Of a stretch of 64,000 nt of DNA, positions 16,740-25,943 are shown piece after piece. A model generated the notes under the pieces. The model had not been told where the DNA came from, did not search any database, and saw only the letters and a program-made list of their open reading frames with translations. The stretch's first letter is position 1. Each line of letters begins with the position of its first letter. Position numbers and translations under genes: made by a program. This DNA is from Blastococcus sp. TF02-09. Its GTDB lineage: Bacteria; Actinomycetota; Actinomycetes; Mycobacteriales; Geodermatophilaceae. Location of the stretch: NCBI RefSeq assembly GCF_003319105.1, contig NZ_QOHH01000010.1, positions 118,116 through 182,115 of the forward strand, read 5' to 3'.

Positions 16740-17942
16740 TCAGGCGGCGGCGGGGCGGGCCTGCATCGCGCGTCGGACCTTCTTGCCGCCGGTGCTCATC
16801 TTCCAGAGCTTGCCCAGCTGGGAGGGCAGGTTCCGCGGCGTGGTCTCGGCCAGCCAGTCGTTGGGCAGCGACAGCCGGATCACCTTGTGCCAGGCCGACG
16901 CGACCTGCTGCGGCAGCGGCGCGGTGTGGTACGTCAGGCCGTAGCGGTCGAAGATGTCCTTCACCTTCGGCGCGATCTCGGCGTACCGGTTGCTGGGCAG
17001 GTCGGGGAACAGGTGGTGCTCGACCTGGTGGCTCAGGTTGCCGGTCATGATGTGCATGGCCTTGCTGCCGGAGATGTTGGCCGAGCCGAGCATCTGGCGC
17101 AGGTACCACTCACCGCGGGTCTCGCCGTCGATCGACGTCTTCTCGAACGTCTCGACGCCCTCGGGAAAGTGGCCGCACATGATCACCGAGTGCGACCACA
17201 GGTTGCGCACCACGTTGGCGGTGAAGGTCGCGGCCAGCGTCGAGAGGAACGACGGGCCCGACAGCAGCGGGTGCACCAGGTAGTCCTTGGCGGCCTGGCG
17301 GCGGATCTTCTTGACGACCTGCTTGGCGCGGGCCCGGAACTCCGGGTCGTTGCGTCGGCGCGGGGAGGCGAGGTTCTTGCCCAGCTCCAGGTCGTAGGCG
17401 GCGATGCCGTACTCGAAGAAGCAGGCGTTCACGAAGTTCCACAGCGGCTGGCCCAGGTACAGCGGGTGCCACGGCTGGTCCTCGTCCACGCGCATGATGC
17501 CGTAGCCGAGGTCGTTGTCCTTGCCGATCACGTTCGTGTACGTGTGGTGCAGCTCGTTGTGCGAGTGCTTCCACTGGTCGGCCGGGCTGGCGCTGTCCCA
17601 CTCCCAGGTCGTCGAGTGGATCTTCGGGTCCCGCATCCAGTCCCACTGGCCGTGCAGGATGTTGTGCCCGATCTCCATGTTCTCGAGGATCTTGGCGACC
17701 GACAGGCCGATGGTGCCGACGATCCACGCCGGCGGGAAGAACGAGGCCAGCAGGACCGCGCGGCTGCCCAGCTCGATCTTGCGCTGGGTGTCGATGACCG
17801 TGCGGATGTACTTCGCGTCGTCCTCACCCAGGCTGTCGCGCACCTCCTGGCGGATGGTGTCCAGCTCCTTGCCGATGAGCTCGATGTCCTCGGCGGAGAG
17901 GTGGGCGATCGGGTTCTCGGGCTTCTTCTGCAGGGCGGTCAT
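16740..17942 (-). CDS. membrane acyl-CoA desaturase (DesA3-like)
   Basis: Encodes 400 residues. The three histidine boxes of di-iron fatty-acid desaturases are present: HNILHGQWD, HSHNELHHTYT and NLSHQVEHHLFPD. Hydrophobic segments follow the usual four-helix plan (SRAVLLASFFPPAWIVGTIGLSV and two later ones). Size and neighbourhood match Rv3229c (DesA3), which makes oleic acid from stearoyl-CoA using electrons from the reductase Rv3230c. Here the reductase gene is directly upstream on the same strand (43 bases), so both form an electron-transfer operon. Confidence 0.9.
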   Translation of the reverse strand: MTALQKKPENPIAHLSAEDIELIGKELDTIRQEVRDSLGEDDAKYIRTVIDTQRKIELGSRAVLLASFFPPAWIVGTIGLSVAKILENMEIGHNILHGQWDWMRDPKIHSTTWEWDSASPADQWKHSHNELHHTYTNVIGKDNDLGYGIMRVDEDQPWHPLYLGQPLWNFVNACFFEYGIAAYDLELGKNLASPRRRNDPEFRARAKQVVKKIRRQAAKDYLVHPLLSGPSFLSTLAATFTANVVRNLWSHSVIMCGHFPEGVETFEKTSIDGETRGEWYLRQMLGSANISGSKAMHIMTGNLSHQVEHHLFPDLPSNRYAEIAPKVKDIFDRYGLTYHTAPLPQQVASAWHKVIRLSLPNDWLAETTPRNLPSQLGKLWKMSTGGKKVRRAMQARPAAA

Positions 17943-17985
17943 GCGGCGGCGCTCCTGTTCGTCCGGTGGGTCGGGGTCTCGGGTG

Positions 17986-19092
17986 TCAGTGGTCGATGGC
18001 GCAGACGCCGGCTGGCGCGCTGACGCAGGTCTGGACGAGGACGCCGTCGCCGACGTCCTCGGCGGTGGTGATCTCGCCGTTGCGCAGGTCGCGCACGGCG
18101 CCCTCGCGCAGCGGGAGGACGCAGCCGAAGCAGATGCCCATGCGGCACCCGCTGGGCATGAGCACCCCGGCCTCCTCGGCGGCGTCGAGGATCGGCGTCG
18201 CGCCGTCGGCCTCGACCGTGGTGCCGTTCTTGGTGAAGCTCACCGTGCCGCCCTCGCCGGTGACGAGGATCCGCGGGCGGAAGCGCTCGGTGTAGAGCCG
18301 GTCGGCGACGCCGATCGACGCCCAGTGCTCCTCGAGGGCCTCGAGCATGCCCACCGGGCCGCAGGCCCAGGTGGAGCGCTCGTGCAGGTCGGGGACGAGT
18401 TCGGCGATGGACCGCGCGTCGAGCATCCCCGCGGTGTCGGTGTGCTGCTCGATCAGCCGGATGCGCCCCTCGGCGGCCATCTGCCGCAGCTCGGCACCGA
18501 AGATGACGTCGTCGGCGGTCGGGGCGGAGTGCACGAGCACGGTGTCGGTCAGCTGGTCGGCCGCGTTGCGCAGGATGCCCATGACCGGGGTGATGCCGGA
18601 GCCGGCGGTGACGAACAGCGTCTTCTCCGGGGCCCGCTCGGGCAGGCAGAACTCCCCGGTGGCCTGGTCGAGCTGGACGATGGTGCCGGGGCGGACCCGG
18701 TGGACCAGGTGGTTGCTCACCTTGCCGTCGGGGATCGCCTTGACGGTGATCGTGAAGCAGCCGTCGGCGCGGTCCAGCACCGAGGTGATCGAGTAGGCGC
18801 GCCACTGGCGGACGCCGTCGACGTCGATGCCGATCCGGACGTACTGGCCCGGGCGGTGGGGCAGCCAGTCCCGGCCCGGGCGGATGACGATGCTGGCCGC
18901 GTCCCGCGTCTCGGGCTGCACGGCCTCGATCCGCCCGCGCAGCGCGGCGCCGGAGCGGAGCGGGTCGAACAGGTCGAGGTAGTCGACCGGCAGGAGCGGC
19001 GTGGTCACCATCTCGGCCAGCCGCACGGCCCGCTTCCGCAGCGAGGCCAGGGGCGACCGCACCGAGGACGGGCGGGGAACGGTCGTCGTCAT
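17986..19092 (-). CDS. ferredoxin reductase with fused 2Fe-2S domain (Rv3230c-like)
   Basis: Encodes 368 residues from the ATG at 19092; a GTG-side extension of six residues is possible. Domains: an FAD-binding barrel with RPGQYVRIG and RAYSIT (about 90-110), an NAD(P)H-binding half with TAGSGITPVMGIL and TWACGPVGMLEAL, and a C-terminal plant-type ferredoxin domain with CRMGICFGC plus a distal Cys. It passes electrons from NAD(P)H through FAD and the cluster to the neighbouring desaturase. It is divergent from the PucR-type regulator. Confidence 0.9.
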   Translation of the reverse strand: MTTTVPRPSSVRSPLASLRKRAVRLAEMVTTPLLPVDYLDLFDPLRSGAALRGRIEAVQPETRDAASIVIRPGRDWLPHRPGQYVRIGIDVDGVRQWRAYSITSVLDRADGCFTITVKAIPDGKVSNHLVHRVRPGTIVQLDQATGEFCLPERAPEKTLFVTAGSGITPVMGILRNAADQLTDTVLVHSAPTADDVIFGAELRQMAAEGRIRLIEQHTDTAGMLDARSIAELVPDLHERSTWACGPVGMLEALEEHWASIGVADRLYTERFRPRILVTGEGGTVSFTKNGTTVEADGATPILDAAEEAGVLMPSGCRMGICFGCVLPLREGAVRDLRNGEITTAEDVGDGVLVQTCVSAPAGVCAIDH

Positions 19093-19099
19093 ACGTAGA

Positions 19100-19113
19100 A
19101 GGTTGTCCAACCT
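19100..19113. promoter_or_regulatory. inverted repeat between reductase and PucR genes
   Basis: Perfect repeat AGGTTG-TC-CAACCT, 7 bases upstream of the reductase start and 72 bases upstream of the divergent pucR-type gene. It is placed as an operator for the reductase-desaturase operon. The binding protein is not known. Confidence 0.45.
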
Positions 19114-19185
19114 GAGCGTCAGTTACCTGTGTGCCGCACGTGAATCCACCGCTATGTTCTGTTCCCTGCGAACAAGAGGGGTGTG

Positions 19186-20382
19186 ATGGACGTCGAGCTG
19201 GGTCTGCCGCCCGCCGTCGCCGACGCGATGCGCCGTCAGCTGCCCGCGGTCGCCGAGGAGACCGTCGCCGCGATCGTCGTCGAGGTGCCCAGCTACGCCG
19301 ACGCGTTCAGCGGCGAGATGGGCCGGACCATCGAGAACGCCGTCCAGCTGGCCCTGGGCGGCTTCCTGATCCTGGCCTCGGCCGGTGCGGAGGGCGACGC
19401 CAGCACGCCGATCCAGCCGGCCTTGGACGGCGCGTACGCGCTGGGCAGGGGCGAGGCGCGCAGCGGCCGGTCGATGGACGCCCTGCTCGGCGCCTACCGG
19501 GTGGGCGCCCGGGTCTCCTGGCGGCACATGGCCGCCGACGGGGTGCGCGCCGGGCTGTCCGCCGAGCAGCTGGCGCGGTTCGCCGAGCTGGTCTTCGCCT
19601 ACATCGACCAGCTCTCGGCGGCGAGCGTCGCCGGCCACAGCGACGAGCTGGCCACCACCGGCCGGGTCCGCGAGCGCTACCTCGAGCGGCTGGCCAACCT
19701 GCTGCTCACCGGCGGCTCGAGCAGGGACGTCGAGGCCGCCGCCGAGCGGGCCGACTGGCCCCTGCCCCGCACGCTGACGGCGGTGATCGTGCCCGAGGCC
19801 CGGGTGCGGACGGCGCTCGGCGCGCTCGACCCGCGGACGCTCCGGTCGACCCTGGAGGTGGCCGGACCGGAGGGGACGGGGGAGCTGGCCGCCCTGCTCG
19901 TCCCGGACGCAGAGGGGCGCTCCCGGCCGGCGTTGATGCGGTCGCTGCGGGAGGCCGAGGCGGTGGTGGGCCCGGCGCGGACGTGGGACGAGGTCGACCT
20001 GTCCTACGCGCGGGCGCTGCGGACCCGTCAGCTCGGGCTGTCGGCGGGCCACGGCGGGCCGGTGGACACCGAGGAGCGGCTGACCGAGCTGGTGCTGCGG
20101 GCCGACGAGTCCGCGCTGGCCGACCTGCGCGCCCGGGCCCTGGCCCCGCTCGCCGACCTGGGTGAGAGCGCCCGGGAGAAGCTGACCGAGACGCTGCGCT
20201 CCTGGCTGCTGCACCAGGGCCGCCGGGACGCCGTCGCCGCGGAGCTGTTCGTCCACCCGCAGACGGTGCGCTACCGCATGACCCAGCTGCGCGAGCTGTA
20301 CGGCGCGCGCCTGGAGGAGCCGGACACGGTGCTGGCGCTGGTGCTCGCGCTGGGCGTCGAGAACGGACAGGGGAAACCGTGA
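19186..20382 (+). CDS. PucR-type helix-turn-helix regulator
   Basis: Encodes 398 residues. The C-terminal 60 residues (TLRSWLLHQGRRDAVAAEL, then VHPQTVRYRMTQLRELYG) are the PucR-type DNA-binding domain. The N-terminal and central parts are a helical sensory region plus a GGDEF-like/CdaR central domain (RTWDEVDLSYARALRTRQLG). Start choice: the ATG at 19186, in GTGTGATG; a GTG one codon earlier is also possible. Being divergent from the reductase-desaturase operon, it is the likely regulator of lipid desaturation. That is inference from position. It overlaps the next gene by four bases. Confidence 0.85.
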   Translation: MDVELGLPPAVADAMRRQLPAVAEETVAAIVVEVPSYADAFSGEMGRTIENAVQLALGGFLILASAGAEGDASTPIQPALDGAYALGRGEARSGRSMDALLGAYRVGARVSWRHMAADGVRAGLSAEQLARFAELVFAYIDQLSAASVAGHSDELATTGRVRERYLERLANLLLTGGSSRDVEAAAERADWPLPRTLTAVIVPEARVRTALGALDPRTLRSTLEVAGPEGTGELAALLVPDAEGRSRPALMRSLREAEAVVGPARTWDEVDLSYARALRTRQLGLSAGHGGPVDTEERLTELVLRADESALADLRARALAPLADLGESAREKLTETLRSWLLHQGRRDAVAAELFVHPQTVRYRMTQLRELYGARLEEPDTVLALVLALGVENGQGKP

Positions 20383-20960
20383 GCTTCCTGATCGTGCACG
20401 GCTGGCAGAACTCCCGGCCGGAGGGGCACTGGCAGCACTGGCTGGCCGGGCGGCTGCGGGACGACGGGCACGAGGTCCGCTATCCGCAGTTCCCAGAGCC
20501 GGACGAGCCGGTGCCCGGCGACTGGCTGGCCCTGCTGCGGTCGGAGCTGGGCGAGCTCGGTGGCGACGGCGAGCGGGTGCTGGTCTGCCACAGCCTCGCC
20601 GTTCTGCTGTGGTGGCGGGCCGCGCCGTCGCTGGGCGCCCTGCAGCCCGACCGGGTGCTGCTGGTGGCACCGCCGTCCGCGGACGTCCTGCGGGGCTTCC
20701 CGGAGGTGGCCGCGTTCGCGCCCGAGGGCATCGAGCGCACGCCCCTGCCCGCCGACCTGGTCGCCCGCACCCGCCTCGTGGCCGCCGACGACGACCCGTA
20801 CTTCCCCGGCGGCGCGGCCTCGCTGTACGCCGACCGGTTCGGCCTCGACACCGACCTCGTCCCCGGCGGCCGGCACCTCGACCTCCCCGCCGGCTACGGC
20901 TCGTGGCCCGCGGTGCTGGCCTGGTGCACCGACCCGTCGGTGCGGATCACCGGCCGATGA
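20379..20960 (+). CDS. RBBP9/YdeN family serine hydrolase
   Basis: Encodes 193 residues, the usual size. FLIVHGWQNSRPEGHWQHWL at the start, the nucleophile elbow CHSLAV (Ser near residue 71), Asp in AADDDPYFP and His in GGRHLDLPAGYG make a complete catalytic triad. The family contains small intracellular esterases of mostly unknown substrate. It overlaps the regulator upstream (GTGA) and the CoA-transferase downstream (ATGA), so the run is translationally coupled. Confidence 0.88.
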   Translation: MSFLIVHGWQNSRPEGHWQHWLAGRLRDDGHEVRYPQFPEPDEPVPGDWLALLRSELGELGGDGERVLVCHSLAVLLWWRAAPSLGALQPDRVLLVAPPSADVLRGFPEVAAFAPEGIERTPLPADLVARTRLVAADDDPYFPGGAASLYADRFGLDTDLVPGGRHLDLPAGYGSWPAVLAWCTDPSVRITGR

Positions 20961-22279
20961 CCGGCCTGCCGGCCGAGGTGGCCCGGGCGACCGGGGTGCC
21001 GCTGGACGTGCCCGTCGACGTCCGCGGGAGCACCGGGCTGGGGGGTCCGCTCGCCGTCCCCGACCTCGTCGTCGGCGCGGTCGCGGCGCAGCTGGCCGCC
21101 GCGCGGCTGCTGACCGGCGACCGGTCCCCCGTCCGGCTCGACGCGGCGCACGTGGCACTGGCGGTGCGCAGCGAGCGCTTCGCGCGGCTGGACGGGCGGC
21201 CAGTGGGCCTCGGGTTCGCGCCGCTGTCCCGCTTCTGGCGGACCGCCGACGGATGGCTGCGGCTGCACGGCAACTACCCGCACCACCGGGCGGCCGCGGC
21301 GTCGGTGCTGGGATCGGACGACGTCGCCGCGGTGGCCGAGGCCGCGGCGACCTGGACCGCCGAGGCGCTGGAGACCGCCGTGGTCGCCGCCGGGGGTGCG
21401 GCCGCCGCCGTCCGGACGCCGGAGGAGTGGGCCGCCTCGCCGCAGGGTCGGGCCGTGTCGGGACTGCCGCTGCTGGCCCTGCGCCGGACGGCCGACGGCG
21501 CCCCGCGGCGAGCCGGGCTGCGCGGGCTGCGGGTGCTGGACCTGACGCGGGTGATCGCCGGCCCGGTGGCCACGCGGGTGCTGGCCTCTAACGGCGCCGA
21601 CGTGCTGCGGGTGGACGGGCCGCGGCTGCCCGACCAACGCGACGGGCTGCTGGACACCGGCGCCGGTAAGCGGCACGTGGTGCTCGACCTCGCCGACGCA
21701 CGGGACCGGGCGACGGTGGAGGAGCTGCTCGCGGCCGCGGACGTGGTGGTGCAGGGGTACCGGCCCGGGGCGCTGGACGCGTTCGGCCTGGACCCGGCGG
21801 CGTTGGCGCAGCGGCATCCGCACCTCGTCGTCGTCCGGCTCTCCGCCTGGGGGACCAGCGGACCGTGGGCCGGCCGGCGCGGCTTCGACTCGCTGGTGCA
21901 GGCGGCGACCGGCGTCGCGACGGTGTGCGGCACGTCCGGGGAGCCCGGCGTGCTGCCCGCGCAGGCGCTGGACCACGCCACGGGCTACCTGGCCGCCGCG
22001 ACGGTGCTGGCGGCGCTGCTGCGGCAGCGGACCGACGGCGGCGGCTGGTCCGGGGAGCTCTCGCTGGCGCAGACCGCGCAGTGACTGCTCGCGGCGCCGC
22101 GCGACGCCTCGGCTCCCGGCCCGGTGCCCGATCCCGGCCCCTGGCTGCAGACGCTCCCCTCGACGGACGGGTCCGTCACGCTGGTGGCGCCGCCCGGCTC
22201 GCCACCGTGGACGACGGGGGCCGTGCTGCCACCGGAGGCCGCGCCGGAGTGGCTCCCCCGGGCAGGATCGGCGGCATGA
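20957..22279 (+). pseudogene. CoA-transferase family III (CaiB/BaiF-like), broken by an in-frame TGA
   Basis: The frame reads 375 residues, then TGA at 22082-22084, then continues open for 65 more codons. It ends at 22279 in a perfect ATGA overlap with the next gene. The upstream part has LRVLDLTRVIAGPVATRVLA, DVVVQGYRPGALDAFGLD, SAWGTSGPWAGRRGFDSL and LDHATGYLAAATVLAALL, all family III hallmarks. The stop sits where a Trp codon (TGG) would fit, so a single G-to-A change, or a base-call error, explains it. The truncated protein loses the last helical segment. An N-terminal half with weaker similarity suggests the double-domain type of CoA-transferase. Confidence 0.8.
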
Positions 22280-23169
22280 CCGTGGACCTCGCCGCCGCAG
22301 CCGGCTTCCTCGCCGGGCACGGGCGGGTGCTGGACCGGCGCCGCTTCGACCTGCTCACCGGCTCCGGGAGCGCCGAGGCCGTCGTGGCCGCGGTCGACGG
22401 CTACCGGAACCCCGACGGCGGCTACGGCTGGGGGCTGGAGCCGGACCTGCGCTCGGGGACCAGCCAGCCCGGCGGCGCGCTGCACGCGCTGGAGGCCTTC
22501 GCCGACCTGGCCCCGGCGACGACGCCCCGGGCCGCGCAGGTGTGCGGCTGGCTGGCCTCGGTCGCCCTGCCCGACGGCGGCCTGCCGTTCGCGCTGCCGG
22601 TGCCCGATCCGGTGGCGTGCGCGCCGTTCTGGGCGCAGGCGGACCCGGCCACCTCGTCGCTGCAGATCACCGCGGTGGTGGCGGCCACGGCGTACCGGGT
22701 CCCGGGCCTCGACCCGGCGGTCACCCCGTGGCTGGCGCGGGCGACGGCGTACTGCTGCGACGCGATCCGGGCGCTGGAGCCGTCGGTGCACGCCATGGAG
22801 CTCGCCTTCGCCGTCCAGTTCCTCGACGCGGCCGGCCGGGTCGGGGGTGCCGTCGCCGGCGAGGCGCGCGAGCTGCTGGACCGGATGCGCCCGCTGATCC
22901 CCGCCGACGGGCTGCTCCACGTGGCCGGCGGTGCCGACGACGAGTTCATGCGCCCGCTGGACTTCACGCCGTTCCCCGGCGGGCCGGCCCGCGAGCTGTT
23001 CGCGCCGGCCGTCGTCCAGGGGGAGCTGGACCGGCTGGCGGCGGGGCAGCAGGCCGACGGCGGGTGGACCGTCGACTTCGACAGCTACTCCCCCGCCGCC
23101 GCGCTGGAGTGGCGCGGGCACCGCACGGTGAACGCGCTGGTGCTGCTGCGCGCCAACGGCCGCCTCTGA
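22276..23169 (+). CDS. prenyltransferase/terpene cyclase-like alpha-toroid protein
   Basis: Encodes 297 residues. Repeated QW-like units (YRNPDGGYGWGLEPDLRSG, ALPDGGLPFALP, QQADGGWTVDFDS) spaced along paired helices indicate the alpha/alpha-toroid fold of prenyltransferase and squalene-cyclase families. The catalytic DXDD of cyclases is not seen, so it may be a non-catalytic or divergent member. The start overlaps the end of the CoA-transferase frame by four bases, linking it to the same operon. Confidence 0.75.
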   Translation: MTVDLAAAAGFLAGHGRVLDRRRFDLLTGSGSAEAVVAAVDGYRNPDGGYGWGLEPDLRSGTSQPGGALHALEAFADLAPATTPRAAQVCGWLASVALPDGGLPFALPVPDPVACAPFWAQADPATSSLQITAVVAATAYRVPGLDPAVTPWLARATAYCCDAIRALEPSVHAMELAFAVQFLDAAGRVGGAVAGEARELLDRMRPLIPADGLLHVAGGADDEFMRPLDFTPFPGGPARELFAPAVVQGELDRLAAGQQADGGWTVDFDSYSPAAALEWRGHRTVNALVLLRANGRL

Positions 23170-23344
23170 GGGCGTCGACGTGGTGCGCGGATGCGTCACT
23201 CCCGCGCCCCGTTACGGCACATCAGCGCACCCGGTCCGGAATTCGCAGGTTCCCGGCCGCTTCCGGTCAGCCCGGCGGCAGGTACGACGGCGACTCTCGT
23301 CCTCGAGCGGTCCACCGAGACCGACGATCGAGAGGAGCACGCAC

Positions 23345-23662
23345 ATGGACGAGACCCTGGACCCGCAGGACCGACCGGAGCGCCCCGGACGTCGCGCCTG
23401 GGTGCGCACCGTCGGCCTCGTGGGCGGCGGCCTGATCGCCGGCGGCATCCTCGCCGGCACGATGTCGGCGAACGCGGCCACGGACGACAGCACCACGACG
23501 CCACCGTCGGTCACCCAGGAGCAAGGCACCACGACCGACGGCGGCACCGCCCCCGGGGACTGCCCCGAGGGCGCGGGCCCCGGCGGGTCCGGCAGCAGCG
23601 CGCCGTCGGACCAGGCGGCTCCGGACAGCAGCACGAGCAGCAGCGCCGCCGGCGCCGCCTGA
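23345..23662 (+). CDS. small secreted or membrane-anchored protein
   Basis: Encodes 105 residues; the ATG is preceded by GAGAGGAGC. A charged N-terminus (DETLDPQDRPERPGRR) is followed by one hydrophobic segment (TVGLVGGGLIAGGILAG) ending in SANA, a plausible signal-peptidase or anchor site. The remainder is Ser/Thr/Gly/Pro-rich and disordered, with a single Cys. Function unknown; such proteins are common in this lineage. The 175 bases upstream hold no other gene. Confidence 0.6.
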   Translation: MDETLDPQDRPERPGRRAWVRTVGLVGGGLIAGGILAGTMSANAATDDSTTTPPSVTQEQGTTTDGGTAPGDCPEGAGPGGSGSSAPSDQAAPDSSTSSSAAGAA

Positions 23663-23665
23663 CCG

Positions 23666-23703
23666 GGTGGCGCGGCCGTCCCCGGACCGGCGGCCGCGCC
23701 ACC
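23666..23703. terminator. bidirectional terminator
   Basis: Perfect 13-base stem GGTGGCGCGGCCG (23666-23678) with complement 23691-23703 between two convergent genes. Confidence 0.75.
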
Positions 23704-23708
23704 CCCGG

Positions 23709-24314
23709 TCAGACCGGTCGGAGCACCGCGACGAGGAAGTCGGCGTCCGGCGTGAACGGCCGCAGATCCCAGGTGGACAGCAGCAGGTCCGCGGCCCAGC
23801 CGACGGCGACGGCGTCGGCCAGGAAGTCGTCGAACTCGTAGCCGCGGCCGGCGCCGAAACCGATCGCCGCGCGTCCGTCCGCCGCGACGTGCGCGCGCAT
23901 CCGCCGCAGCACCTCCCGCCGGGTGCTCACCGCCAGGAAGGCCATGACGTTGCCGGCGCAGACGATGGCGTCGAACGGCTCGGCGATGCCGTGGGCGGGC
24001 AGGTCCAGCTCGGCGAGGTCACCCACCAGCCAGCGCGGGCCGGGGTGGTCCTCCTCCGCGGCGGCGATCAGCACCGGGTCGGCGTCCACCCCGACCACGT
24101 GGTGCCCGACCTCGTGCAGGTGCGCGCCCACCCGGCCGGGACCGCACCCGGCGTCCAGGACGCGGGATCCGCGGGGCAGCATCGCGTCGACCAGCCGGGC
24201 CTCGCCGACGAGGTCCATGCCCTGCTCGGCGAGCGTGCGGAAGCGCTGCACGTAGGCGGCCGAGTGCTCCGGGTCCTCCTCGGTCATGCGCATCCATGCG
24301 CTCTGCTCGGTCAC
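23709..24314 (-). CDS. class I SAM-dependent methyltransferase
   Basis: Encodes 201 residues. The SAM-binding motif VLDAGCGPGRVGAHL (about 50-64), the acidic end of strand 2 (VVGVDADPVL) and the motif-II region FDAIVCAGNVMAFL are intact. The substrate cannot be told. The start is a GTG at 24314; later Met codons at residues 8 and 10 are alternatives. It begins ten bases after the end of the FAD-oxidase gene on the same strand and probably ends that transcript. Confidence 0.85.
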   Translation of the reverse strand: MTEQSAWMRMTEEDPEHSAAYVQRFRTLAEQGMDLVGEARLVDAMLPRGSRVLDAGCGPGRVGAHLHEVGHHVVGVDADPVLIAAAEEDHPGPRWLVGDLAELDLPAHGIAEPFDAIVCAGNVMAFLAVSTRREVLRRMRAHVAADGRAAIGFGAGRGYEFDDFLADAVAVGWAADLLLSTWDLRPFTPDADFLVAVLRPV

Positions 24315-24324
24315 GGCTCCCGTT

Positions 24325-25887
24325 CTACACGGGGTCGACGAGCACCCCCGGGTTGAGCACTCCGGCCGGGTCGAGCGCGGCCTTCGCGGCCCGCAGCGCG
24401 ACGGCGAACGGCTCGGGGCGCTGCCGGTCGTAGCCGGGGCGGTGGTCGCGGCCGACGGCGTGGTGGTGGGTGACCGTGGCGCGCAGCCGCGTGAGCACCT
24501 CCATCGCGGCGCTCTTCACGTCGTCCCACATGGCCACCTCGGAGCCGGGCCGCCCCACCCCGACGACGGTGACGTACGGCGCGGGCCCGTCGGGGTAGAC
24601 GTGGGTGAACCGGCAGGTGACCAGCCCCGGGGCTCCGGTCACCTCCCGCACCGCGGCGCCGACGTCGGCCTGCACCGTCGCGTACAGCTCGTCCACCCGG
24701 TCCCACGTGGTCGCCGTCTCGAAGGTCTCCACGACCGCGCTCATCCGGGCCAACCCGTCGCGGCCGTACGGGGCCCGCAGGAACGACGAGCGCCACGCGT
24801 CGGCGGCGGCGTCGCGGGGCCCGTCCCGCCGGGGGGCGACCACGCCGCCGCAGTCCTGCGCGAGCGTGGTCAGCTCCTCGAGCCGGCTCTCGACCGGATG
24901 CGCGGCCGACTCGACGCCGAGCACGAGCACGCACGCCCCCGACGTCGACGCGCCGGAGAGGGCCGCCTCCCCGGCGTCGAGCAGCCGGCAGTTCGCCGGA
25001 TGGAGGCCGGCCTGCGCGATCGTGCGGACGGCGGTGATCGCGGTGGTCATGTCGGCGAAGCTGACCGACGCCGAGGCCTTGAACCGCGGCCGGTCCTGCA
25101 GCCGCATCCACGCCTCGGTGATGACGCCGAGCGTGCCCTCCGAGCCGAGGAACAGCCGGTCGGGCGAGGGGCCCGCGCCCGAGCCCGGCAGCCGCCACGA
25201 CTCGCTGGTGCCCACCGGCGTGACCACGCGCAGGGACTCGACCAGGTCGTCGATGTGGGTGAGCAGCGTGGCGTAGTGCCCGCCGGCGCGGGTGGCCAGC
25301 CAGCCGCCGAGGGTGGAGAACTCGAAGCTCTGCGGGTAGTGGCGCAGGGTCAGGCCGTGCGGGCGCAGCTGCTCCTCCAGCACCGGCCCGAGCGCGCCGG
25401 CCTGGATGCGCGCCGCCCGGCTGGTGCGGTCGATCTCCAGCACCCGGTCCAGCGCGGTGAGGTCCATCGAGAGCCAGGGCCGGCTGCCGCGGTACTCGAC
25501 GCCGCCCACCACCGAGCTGCCGCCGCCGAAGGGTACGACGACGACGCCGGCCGAGCCCGCCCAGTCCAGCAGCCGCACGACGTCGTCCTCGTCGGCGGGG
25601 TGGGCGACCGCGTCCGGGGCGCCCGGCAGCTCGCCCGACAGGGCCCGGACGACGTCGCGGTAGGCCTTGCCGTAGGCGTGGCGGGCGCGGTCGTCGTGGT
25701 CGGTGGTCACCGGCAGCCCGGCGGGGGCGGTGACCCGCGAGGTGGGCAGCACGACGTCGGCCAGGTCCGGCACCGGGCGTGGCCGGTCGGGCAGGCCCGG
25801 CAGCGCCGCCGCCCGCGCGATGCACTCCTCGTCGGTGAGCGCCTGATCGGTGGTGCCCCACCCCCACCACGACCGCGTCGCGCCCAT
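24325..25887 (-). CDS. FAD-binding oxidase, alkyl-DHAP synthase-like
   Basis: Encodes 520 residues. The opening SWWGWG, the PCMH-type FAD domain (VVVVPFGGGSSVVGGVEY, GALGPVLEEQLRPHGLTLRHYPQ, STLGGWLATRAGG, GSEGTLGVITEA) and the C-terminal VTHHHAVGRDH with the His-rich active-site motif match alkyldihydroxyacetonephosphate synthase-like oxidases (AgpS/Rv3107c type). These use FAD covalently or tightly to act on alpha-hydroxy or ether-lipid substrates. The true substrate here is unknown. The ATG at 25887 fits the family start. It lies 56 bases after the PPOX gene in the dinB operon. Confidence 0.85.
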   Translation of the reverse strand: MGATRSWWGWGTTDQALTDEECIARAAALPGLPDRPRPVPDLADVVLPTSRVTAPAGLPVTTDHDDRARHAYGKAYRDVVRALSGELPGAPDAVAHPADEDDVVRLLDWAGSAGVVVVPFGGGSSVVGGVEYRGSRPWLSMDLTALDRVLEIDRTSRAARIQAGALGPVLEEQLRPHGLTLRHYPQSFEFSTLGGWLATRAGGHYATLLTHIDDLVESLRVVTPVGTSESWRLPGSGAGPSPDRLFLGSEGTLGVITEAWMRLQDRPRFKASASVSFADMTTAITAVRTIAQAGLHPANCRLLDAGEAALSGASTSGACVLVLGVESAAHPVESRLEELTTLAQDCGGVVAPRRDGPRDAAADAWRSSFLRAPYGRDGLARMSAVVETFETATTWDRVDELYATVQADVGAAVREVTGAPGLVTCRFTHVYPDGPAPYVTVVGVGRPGSEVAMWDDVKSAAMEVLTRLRATVTHHHAVGRDHRPGYDRQRPEPFAVALRAAKAALDPAGVLNPGVLVDPV

Positions 25888-25943
25888 CCGTCCCGCCCTC
25901 CGTCGCCGTGCCCCTCGCCCCACCTCACCAGATCGGGCCGCCG

